DNA from: Ferrovibrio terrae
GTDB taxonomy: Bacteria > Pseudomonadota > Alphaproteobacteria > Ferrovibrionales > Ferrovibrionaceae
Direction of reading: 5' to 3'
Length of the DNA stretch: 64,000 bases
NCBI RefSeq assembly: GCF_007197755.1
Contig: NZ_CP041636.1
Location: 1,338,001-1,402,000 of the forward strand
Positions 57,724 through 64,000 of the stretch are shown here, in pieces. Positions within the stretch are counted from its first letter, which is position 1. Each line of letters starts with the position of its first letter. The position numbers and the translations under genes are program-made. The notes under the pieces are model-generated. The model was not told the DNA's origin and ran no database searches. It worked only from the letters and a program-made list of their open reading frames with translations.

Positions 57724-57744
57724 TTTGTACGAACTAGTCCGCTC
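57724..57744. promoter_or_regulatory. Operator-like site, copy 2 (before the dehydroshikimate dehydratase)
   Basis: GTACGAA-CTAG-TCCGCTC (57727-57744) has one strong half-site and a weaker second half. Together with the preceding TTT it matches copy 1 (TTTGTACGAACTAGT, 14 of 15). It lies 34 bases before the dehydratase start and is well placed for repression. Confidence 0.6.
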
Positions 57745-57777
57745 AAAGGCGGCAAGACCTCTCGAGGAGGCATCCAG

Positions 57778-59667
57778 ATGAAGACATCCATCGCCACCGT
57801 CACGCTCAGCGGCACGCTGGTCGAAAAGCTGCAGGCGATCTCGGCCGCCGGGTTCGACGGCGTGGAGATATTCGAAAACGACTTCCTCGCCTTCGATGGC
57901 AGCCCGCGGGAAGTCGGCCAGATGGTGCGCGATGCCGGGCTGCAGATCACGCTGTTTCAGCCATTCCGCGACTTCGAGGGCATGCCCGAGCCGCAGCGCG
58001 CCCGCACCTTTGACCGCGTCGAGCGCAAGTTCGACATCATGCAGGAACTCGGCACCGACCTGATGCTGGTCTGCTCGAATGTCTCGCCGCTGTCGCTCGG
58101 TGGCATCGACCGCGCCGCCGACGATTTCCGCGAACTGGGTGAGCGCGCCGCCAAACGGGGCCTGCGCGTCGGTTACGAGGCGCTGGCCTGGGGCCGGCAT
58201 ATCCACGATCACCGTGATGCCTGGGAAATCGTGCGCCGCGCCGATCACCCAAATATCGGGCTCATCCTCGACTCCTTCCACACGCTGGCGCGCAAGATCG
58301 ATCCGGCCTCGATCCGCGCCATTCCGAAAGACAAGATTTTCATCGTGCAGTTGGCCGATGCGCCGATGATCGAAATGGAGCTGCTGCACTGGAGCCGGCA
58401 TTACCGCAACATGCCGGGCCAGGGCGACCTGCCGGTGGTGCCGTTCATGCGCGCGGTCGCGGCGACCGGCTATGACGGTCCGCTGTCGCTGGAAATCTTC
58501 AACGACCAGTTCCGCGGCGGCTCGCCCAAGGCGATTGCAGTCGACGGCAAGCGTTCGCTGGTCAACCTGATGGACCGCGTGACGCGCGAGGAACCCGGCA
58601 CGAAAATCGCCGTGCCGGAAATCCCCGACCGTATCCGCGCGACCGGCGTGGAATTCCTCGAATTCGCCGCCAACGAGCAGGAAGCGGCCGAGCTCAGCAC
58701 GCTGTTCCGCACTTTCGGCTTTTCTCGCGCGGCGAAACACAAGTCGAAAGATGTCACGCTGTGGCGTCAGGGCGATATCAATCTCCTGGTCAACACCGAA
58801 CGTGACGGCTTCGCCCATGCCGCCTATCTGATGCATGGCACCAGCGTCTGCGATATCGGGCTTCGCGTGGAAGACGCCGCCGCCACGGTGGCGCGCGCCC
58901 GTGCGATGGGCGCCGATCCCTTCGAGCAGGCGGTCGGTCCCGGTGAACTGAAGATTCCGGCCATCCGCGGCGTCGGCGGCGGCGTGATGCATTTCATCGA
59001 CAGCCGCAGCGATCTGTCGCGGCTGTGGGAGATCGACTTCGAGCCGGTGCGCGATGACGGTGCAGCAATAGACGCCGGCCTCACGCGCGTCGATCATGTG
59101 GCGCAGACCATGAACTATGAGGAAATGCTAACCTGGATCCTGTTCTACACCTCGATCTTCGCCACGCATAAGACGCCGATGGTGGATATCGTCGATCCCG
59201 GCGGGCTGGTGCGCAGCCAGGTGATCGAGAACGCCGAAGGCAGCCTGCGCCTCACGCTCAACGGCGCCGAGAACAGCCGCACTCTAGCCGGCCATTTCAT
59301 CGCCGAAAGCTTCGGCTCGGCCGTGCAGCATCTCGCCTTTGCCAGCGACGATATCTTCAGGACGGTCGCGGCGATGAAGCAGAACGGTTTCCGGCCGCTC
59401 AGCATCTCGCCGAATTACTATGACGATATCGAGGCGCGCTTCGGGCTGGAGCCGGAGCTGCTGGATGCTCTGCGCGACCACAACATCCTGTATGACCGCG
59501 ATTCAGAGGGCGAGTATTTCCAGATCTACAGTCCGAACTACGGCGAGGGATTTTTCTTCGAGGTCGTGCAGCGCCGCAAATACAGCGGCTACGGCGCGCC
59601 GAATGCCACTTTCCGCATCGCCGCGCAGAAACGGCATCTGCGGCCGAAGGACAGAGTTGAGATCTGA
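57778..59667 (+). CDS. quiC: 3-Dehydroshikimate dehydratase with C-terminal HPPD-like domain (QuiC/QsuB type)
   Basis: This 629-residue two-domain enzyme converts 3-dehydroshikimate to protocatechuate. The N-terminal TIM barrel (about 1-270) has metal-ligand candidates in RVGYEALAWG, LILDSFHTL, IVQLADAP and LSLEIFNDQF. The C-terminal half (about 290-620) is a 4-hydroxyphenylpyruvate-dioxygenase-like domain with H (RVDHVAQ), H (VQHLAFA) and E (FFFEVVQRR). The fusion is the same as in Pseudomonas QuiC1 and Corynebacterium QsuB. The start has AGGAGG 7 bases upstream. The function of the HPPD-like half in this family remains unclear. Confidence 0.9.
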   Translation: MKTSIATVTLSGTLVEKLQAISAAGFDGVEIFENDFLAFDGSPREVGQMVRDAGLQITLFQPFRDFEGMPEPQRARTFDRVERKFDIMQELGTDLMLVCSNVSPLSLGGIDRAADDFRELGERAAKRGLRVGYEALAWGRHIHDHRDAWEIVRRADHPNIGLILDSFHTLARKIDPASIRAIPKDKIFIVQLADAPMIEMELLHWSRHYRNMPGQGDLPVVPFMRAVAATGYDGPLSLEIFNDQFRGGSPKAIAVDGKRSLVNLMDRVTREEPGTKIAVPEIPDRIRATGVEFLEFAANEQEAAELSTLFRTFGFSRAAKHKSKDVTLWRQGDINLLVNTERDGFAHAAYLMHGTSVCDIGLRVEDAAATVARARAMGADPFEQAVGPGELKIPAIRGVGGGVMHFIDSRSDLSRLWEIDFEPVRDDGAAIDAGLTRVDHVAQTMNYEEMLTWILFYTSIFATHKTPMVDIVDPGGLVRSQVIENAEGSLRLTLNGAENSRTLAGHFIAESFGSAVQHLAFASDDIFRTVAAMKQNGFRPLSISPNYYDDIEARFGLEPELLDALRDHNILYDRDSEGEYFQIYSPNYGEGFFFEVVQRRKYSGYGAPNATFRIAAQKRHLRPKDRVEI

Positions 59668-59700
59668 GTCTGTACGCCCTATGGGTTATGCCGCTGGTGA

Positions 59701-59721
59701 CCAGTTCTAACTAAGAACTGG
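59701..59721. other. Small inverted repeat between quiC and the next gene
   Basis: CCAGTTCT and AGAACTGG form a perfect 8-bp inverted repeat with a 5-base centre, 34 bases after the quiC stop. There is no T-tract. It may be a weak terminator or an operator for the downstream gene. Confidence 0.4.
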
Positions 59722-59774
59722 AGAGTCACGGCGCGTTGGTCGATTGGAAGGGGTCACTCACTGAGAGAACTCCA

Positions 59775-61136
59775 ATGACCAAACCGAAACGTTTCATTCC
59801 CCTCCTCGTCGCCAGCGCGATCGCTGCGCTCGCACCACTTGCCGCATCTGCTGCCGATATCGCCGGTCTCACGCCGCGCGCCGAAGGCTGGCTGGTCAAG
59901 TCGTCCAGGGATATCGCCATCGATCCCGTGCCTGCCAATCTGCAGGGCGAGACCGACGCGCTGAAGGCCATCGTCGCAAAACGCTCGAAGGAAGATCTTG
60001 CGCGTTTCAAATGGTGGTCGGTCGGCGGCCCGGTCTATCGCTGGAACGAGATCGTCATCGAGGAAGTGCAGGATGCCTTCGTGACCCTGCCGCTGGTCGC
60101 GCGCCATCTTGCGCTGTTCCATGCCGCACTGGATGACGCCATCGCCACCAGCCAGCGGCATCGCGCCGCTGCCTATCGTGTGCGCGGGCAGGCTGTCGAT
60201 GCCGCACTGACAAGCAAGCTCACGCCGGCGGCACTGGCGCCATCCGATTATGCGGCCGTCGCCACCGCCGCCGCCGGGGTGCTGGGGTATCTCTTCCCGG
60301 CACGCGCCGACGTCTACGCCGCGAAGGCCGAAGCCGCGATCCAGTCACGGCTCTCTGCGGGGGTTGAATTCCCCTATGAAGCCAATGCGGGCCGCGCCAT
60401 CGGCAGGCAGGTCGTCGCGCTCGCCATCGCGCGCGGCAAGTCTGACCGGTCGGATGCCAAATGGGATGGTGCCGTGCCCACGATGGACGGCCAGTGGAAA
60501 AGCGCCGCGCCGCCGATCGCGCCGGCGGCGGCAAGCTGGCAGCCCTGGCTGCTCGCGCATCCGAGCGAACTGCGCCCGGCCGCACCGCCGGCTGTTGGCT
60601 CTGATCGGTTCAAGACCGACATGGCTGAGCTGAAGGCCTTCCAGCGCACGCCGAAATCCAACCATCGTGCGACCTACTGGGAAGTGTTCGGTGGCGCGCG
60701 GGCGCATTCGCTGTGGAACGAGGTCACCCGCACCAAGCTGATGGAGTATAACGTTGCCGCGGAAGTGGCGGCGCGGGTGCTCGCCGTGATGAATATCGCC
60801 TTTGCCGATGCCGGCGTGGCCTGCTGGGACGCGAAATACGTTTACTGGTATCCGCGTCCCGGCATGGTGGACCCCGAGTTCAAGTCGGTCTTCCCCTCGC
60901 CGAACCATCCGTCCTATCCGTCGGCGCATAGCTGCTTCTCGACGTCGGCGGCGACGGTGCTGTCGCGTCTCTTCCCCGCCGACGCCGAACGCATTCTCGC
61001 GATTGGCAAGGAAGCCTCGGAGGCCCGCATCTGGGCCGGCATTCACTACCGCTTCGATCTGGAAGCCGGCCAGGAGATCGGCCGCAAGGCCGGCGACAAG
61101 GCGCTGGCGCGCGGCTTTATCGGCCGCACGAACTGA
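59775..61136 (+). CDS. Secreted PAP2 / vanadium-haloperoxidase-like protein
   Basis: The 453-residue precursor has a signal peptide ending near ASAAD. Three family motifs are present in the last third: KYVYWYPRPG, the central PSYPSAHS and EARIWAGIHYRFD. They supply the Lys, Arg, His and Arg-His residues that bind phosphate or vanadate in PAP2 and vanadium haloperoxidases. The long N-terminal helical part resembles the haloperoxidase branch. It is not clearly linked to the quinate/shikimate genes upstream. A terminator follows. Confidence 0.75.
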   Translation: MTKPKRFIPLLVASAIAALAPLAASAADIAGLTPRAEGWLVKSSRDIAIDPVPANLQGETDALKAIVAKRSKEDLARFKWWSVGGPVYRWNEIVIEEVQDAFVTLPLVARHLALFHAALDDAIATSQRHRAAAYRVRGQAVDAALTSKLTPAALAPSDYAAVATAAAGVLGYLFPARADVYAAKAEAAIQSRLSAGVEFPYEANAGRAIGRQVVALAIARGKSDRSDAKWDGAVPTMDGQWKSAAPPIAPAAASWQPWLLAHPSELRPAAPPAVGSDRFKTDMAELKAFQRTPKSNHRATYWEVFGGARAHSLWNEVTRTKLMEYNVAAEVAARVLAVMNIAFADAGVACWDAKYVYWYPRPGMVDPEFKSVFPSPNHPSYPSAHSCFSTSAATVLSRLFPADAERILAIGKEASEARIWAGIHYRFDLEAGQEIGRKAGDKALARGFIGRTN

Positions 61137-61156
61137 TCGCCTGAGTCTGAATGGAG

Positions 61157-61187
61157 AAGCCGCCGGCGTCAGAACCGGCGGCTTTTT
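61157..61187 (+). terminator. Rho-independent terminator after the PAP2-like gene
   Basis: AAGCCGCCGG and CCGGCGGCTT form a 10-bp stem with an 8-base loop, followed by further T residues. It lies just after the stop and also between convergent genes. Confidence 0.85.
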
Positions 61188-61194
61188 CAGCAGC

Positions 61195-62154
61195 TTACCG
61201 GCTGGCGGCGTCGCGGAAGGCCTGCGGCGCCTGCGGGCCCCATTGCGAATGCAGGCCGGTGCTTTTCGGATGCTTGCGGTACTCGTGGCTGTTGTTCAGC
61301 ACATCCGTATCGGTCCAGTGCTCATGCACGCGGCCCCAGGGATCCATCCAGTAGTCGAAAACCTGCGCACCCAGCGTATGGCGGCCCAGACCCCAGAGAT
61401 GCAGGTCGGGATATTTCTGCATCAACGTGTCATGTCCGGTGGCGAGGTCGTCGAAATCCTGCACCTCGAAGGAGACATGATTCATGCCCGAACTGGCGTG
61501 GCGGCCGAACATCATCACATGGTGATCGACATAGTCCGGCCCGGCATCGACGCGGTTGAAGCTGGCCAGCAACGTGTCGGGATCGTCTTCCATATGCACG
61601 TCGTCGGAGGCGACGATGCCGAGATGGCGCTGCGCCCAGGCGACCGATTTCTCGATCTCAGGCGTGCTGATCACCACATGGCCGATGCGCTTGACCAGCG
61701 ACGGGCGATGCTCGACGCGCAACAGCTTGCCCGGCCGCGCGGTCTTGTTCGCACCGAAATTGAAGGCATTGGCTTCGGCCTGCAGCGGCGCGGCGCTTTC
61801 GACGCCCCACACCACTTCCAGCTCCATGCCGTTGTGTTCCCTGATGCGCACGCGCTTGCCGCCGCCGGGCTCATCTAGGTCTTCGACAGCCGAGGCCCCG
61901 TCGCCTTCGCGCGACAGCTTGTGCAGGTCCTCCAGCGACTGCGCCCAGAAGGCGATGCGCAGCACGGCCGGATCGCCCTTCTCGGTGATGTGGATATGGT
62001 GCGACGGGTCGGTGCCGCGCATATACAGCTTGTCGCCGCTGCGCTCGGCGCGCACCAGGCCGAAAGTGGTCAGATATTCCTCGGCCTTGTCGAGGTCGGG
62101 CGAGCGCAGCCTGATCCAGGCGATGTCCTTGATGCGGATGATGGGCGTAACCAT
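61195..62154 (-). CDS. VOC-family extradiol-dioxygenase-like protein
   Basis: This 319-residue protein has two vicinal-oxygen-chelate halves. The second half carries the metal-ligand set of extradiol dioxygenases: His in IGHVVIST, His in MNHVSFE and Glu in RVHEHWTD. The fold and length fit catechol 2,3-dioxygenase-like enzymes. The gene is the third of a three-gene unit with a quinone reductase and a Bug-type binding protein. An aromatic or hydroxy-acid substrate is likely, but not specified. Confidence 0.82.
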   Translation of the reverse strand: MVTPIIRIKDIAWIRLRSPDLDKAEEYLTTFGLVRAERSGDKLYMRGTDPSHHIHITEKGDPAVLRIAFWAQSLEDLHKLSREGDGASAVEDLDEPGGGKRVRIREHNGMELEVVWGVESAAPLQAEANAFNFGANKTARPGKLLRVEHRPSLVKRIGHVVISTPEIEKSVAWAQRHLGIVASDDVHMEDDPDTLLASFNRVDAGPDYVDHHVMMFGRHASSGMNHVSFEVQDFDDLATGHDTLMQKYPDLHLWGLGRHTLGAQVFDYWMDPWGRVHEHWTDTDVLNNSHEYRKHPKSTGLHSQWGPQAPQAFRDAASR

Positions 62155-62169
62155 GCTTGCCTCTACGCT

Positions 62170-63162
62170 TTACGGAACCAGAAGAATCTTGCCGAGTGAA
62201 TCGCCGCGCTCGATCCTGCGATGCGCTTTGGCCGCATCATTCAGCGGCAGCTTCACGGAGACCACCGGGCGAATGGCCCTCTTGCCCAGCATGTCGATCA
62301 CCTCGCTCATGATCTGGCGGCGCAAGGCCGGATCGGCGTCCAGCGTGTGCATCGAGAAGCAGCGCAAGGTCAGGCTTTTGGTCAGCAGGTTGCGCATCTC
62401 GGCGAAAATGTCACCCGGCGGATTGCCCGCCACGGCATTGAACGACACCAGCGTGCCCCAGGGCGCCAGCATTTTCAGCCCGTCGAACAACCCCGCGCCG
62501 CCGACATGATCGAGCACGAGGTCGACACCGCGGCCATCGGTTAATTCCAGCACACGGCCGAGCACGTTTTCGCGTCTGTAATCGATCACATGATCGGCGC
62601 CCTGTTCACGGGCAAAGCGCTCTTTATCAGGCGAGCTGACGCTGCCGATCACCGTGAGGTCGAGATGCCGGGCGATCTGCACGGCGGCAGAGCCGACACC
62701 GCCGGCGGCACCGGCGATGAAAATGCTTTTCAGCTTGCGTGCCTGCAGCACGTCGCGCAGCATCGCCCAGGCCACCTGGTAATTCGGCAGGCAGGCGGCT
62801 TCGTCGAGGTCGACGCTGTCGGGCAGCGCAAACGGCGCGGCCTCGGGCACGACCATGCACTCGGTGTAGCAGCCGCCGCGCTGCGCCAGTTCGCGCGCGG
62901 TGACGAGCACCTTCTGCCCGACCTGCAGTTTGCTCACGCCATCGCCGAGGGCGGCGACGCGCCCGCTCAGGTCGCTGCCCGGGCTGGTGGGCAGTGGCGG
63001 CATCCATTTGTATTTGCCGGTGCGGATCAGGACATCGGGCCAGCCGACGCCAATCGCCTCGGCCCTGACCAGAACTTCTCCCCTGCCCGGCGCGGGAGTG
63101 GCAACATCGGCGGGCTCGAGAACCTCGGGCCCGCCGGTCTTATGAATGACAACGGTCTTCAC
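62170..63162 (-). CDS. Zinc-free quinone oxidoreductase-like MDR protein
   Basis: The 330-residue protein belongs to the quinone oxidoreductase branch of the medium-chain dehydrogenase/reductase superfamily. It has an N-terminal GroES-like domain, the Rossmann motif IAGAAGGVGSAAVQIA and LVLDHVGGAG later. Catalytic and structural zinc cysteines are absent, as in NADPH:quinone reductases. It lies 15 bases before the VOC gene on the same strand and 24 bases after the Bug-type gene. Confidence 0.87.
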   Translation of the reverse strand: MKTVVIHKTGGPEVLEPADVATPAPGRGEVLVRAEAIGVGWPDVLIRTGKYKWMPPLPTSPGSDLSGRVAALGDGVSKLQVGQKVLVTARELAQRGGCYTECMVVPEAAPFALPDSVDLDEAACLPNYQVAWAMLRDVLQARKLKSIFIAGAAGGVGSAAVQIARHLDLTVIGSVSSPDKERFAREQGADHVIDYRRENVLGRVLELTDGRGVDLVLDHVGGAGLFDGLKMLAPWGTLVSFNAVAGNPPGDIFAEMRNLLTKSLTLRCFSMHTLDADPALRRQIMSEVIDMLGKRAIRPVVSVKLPLNDAAKAHRRIERGDSLGKILLVP

Positions 63163-63186
63163 GTTGTTACGCTGCCTGTTTCCGGC

Positions 63187-64000
63187 TCATTCCTGCTGCG
63201 GAATATTCGCCTTCTTGATCACGTCGGTCCAGCGTGCGGCCTCCGAGGCCACCATGGTCTTCATCGCCTCCGGCGTGCTGCCCTGCACATCGCCGCCGAC
63301 CACCTCTTCCAGACGCGCCTTCACCTCAGGCCGCGCCAGCGACTGCTGGATGGCGGCGTTGAGCCTGGCGACAATCGGCGCCGGCGTGCCCTTTGGCGCG
63401 AAGATGCCGGCCCAGGTGCGGACATCGAAGCCCGGCAGCGCGCTTTCGGCCACCGTCGGCACGGTCGGCATATCGCGGAAGCGCGTCGGCGAACTCACCG
63501 CCAGCGCCTTGAGCTTGCCGGCCTTGAGCTGCGGTGCCACCGTCACCGTGGTGGCAATGATGATAGGCAGATCGCCGCTGAGAAGCCCGGTGAAGGCGGC
63601 CGCCTCGCCACGATAGGGCACATGGTTCCACTGGATGCCGGCCACCGAGCCGAGCAGTTCGCCGGTCAGATGATGCGTCGAGCCGACGCCGGCGGAGCCG
63701 TAATCCAGCTTGCCCGGATTGGCCTTGGCGTAGGCGATCAGCCCCTTCATGTCATTGGCGGGGAAATCCGGCTTTGCCGCGATGGAAAACGCGTAATAGA
63801 CGACGGTCGAAACCATCTCGAAACTGTCGACCGGATGGAACGGCAGACTCTTGTATAGGCCGGCCGAGACGGCGTGACCGCCAGTCGGCAGCCCGATCGT
63901 GTAGCCGTCGGGTGCCGCAGTAGCGACCGCGCGCGAGGCATTGTTGCCGCCGGCGCCCGGGCGCTGCTCGACCACGATCGGCTGCTTCAGGATTTCGCCC
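63187..64000 (-). CDS. Bug/TctC-family solute-binding protein (N-terminus beyond window)
   Basis: This Bug-family periplasmic binding protein is cut at its N-terminus by the window edge; at least 270 residues are visible. Family marks are VVEQRPGAGGN, the DYGSAGVGSTHHLTGELL loop and PYRGEAAAFTGLLSGDL, which bind carboxylates through main-chain and water contacts. Bug proteins serve tripartite tricarboxylate transporters or act as sensors. It is probably the first of the genes seen here, followed by the quinone reductase and the VOC protein. Confidence 0.9.
   Translation of the reverse strand, partial: GEILKQPIVVEQRPGAGGNNASRAVATAAPDGYTIGLPTGGHAVSAGLYKSLPFHPVDSFEMVSTVVYYAFSIAAKPDFPANDMKGLIAYAKANPGKLDYGSAGVGSTHHLTGELLGSVAGIQWNHVPYRGEAAAFTGLLSGDLPIIIATTVTVAPQLKAGKLKALAVSSPTRFRDMPTVPTVAESALPGFDVRTWAGIFAPKGTPAPIVARLNAAIQQSLARPEVKARLEEVVGGDVQGSTPEAMKTMVASEAARWTDVIKKANIPQQE

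Noticed and set aside
56845-59097. Minus-strand frame of 750 codons over tetR and quiC
   Set aside because: Two certain genes lie on the other strand, and the composition is that of a shadow.

Overview
The window is about 64 kb of GC-rich, gene-dense alphaproteobacterial chromosome. It opens in the 3' end of parB, which usually lies close to the replication origin. The gene families present (an EcfG-type sigma factor with its GGAAC promoters, PAS_5-type PAS proteins, several TRAP transporters, a KGG protein and an Anbu operon) suggest a free-living, motile member of the Rhodospirillales or a relative. That placement is inference from gene content only. No tRNA, rRNA, CRISPR array, prophage or intact insertion sequence was seen.

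Layout. 1-4.1 kb: parB, a diguanylate cyclase, msrB, and amtB behind a sigma-54 promoter and an unusual 10-bp phased repeat array. 4.2-7.7 kb: the Anbu (ancestral proteasome-like) operon. 7.7-13.4 kb: exonuclease III, a Bcr/CflA exporter, small unknown proteins and a gentisate 1,2-dioxygenase. 13.4-19.5 kb: a candidate structured RNA, an orphan response regulator, a chemoreceptor with a C-terminal PilZ domain and two tandem PAS proteins. 19.6-22.6 kb: a copper module (copA-cueR) with a MerR-type operator. 22.7-29.8 kb: envelope proteins, a DHA2 exporter and a secreted glycosidase. 29.9-32.5 kb: a chemoreceptor translationally coupled to cheW. 33.9-35.5 kb: a general stress response patch, with DUF1328, KGG protein and ecfG genes each preceded by an EcfG-type promoter.

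35.4-43 kb holds a catabolic locus. An SDR, FAD dehydrogenase and IclR operon faces a divergent TRAP transporter and MBL hydrolase operon across a palindromic intergenic region. 43-50 kb contains a luciferase-like flavin oxidoreductase, a small HTH cassette that looks leaderless, topoisomerase IB, an iron-permease-like protein, AsmA and a flavin monooxygenase. 50.1-52.3 kb is an O-GlcNAc-transferase-like (SPINDLY-type) protein.

52.3-59.7 kb reads as a complete peripheral quinate/shikimate pathway. A TRAP importer (dctPQM) would bring the acid in. An AroE-like dehydrogenase and AroQ would convert it to 3-dehydroshikimate. A two-domain dehydroshikimate dehydratase (QuiC/QsuB type) would give protocatechuate. 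A TetR regulator sits between the two transcription units, and both carry the same operator-like sequence. The window ends with a haloperoxidase/PAP2-like secreted protein and the start of a VOC dioxygenase, quinone reductase and Bug-type binding protein operon cut by the edge.

The points most worth following are the phased array upstream of amtB, the local EcfG regulon, the operator-linked quinate/shikimate locus, the matching hairpins between dctP and dctQ in both TRAP operons, the PilZ-tailed chemoreceptor with its coupled unknown partner, and the leaderless HTH cassette.
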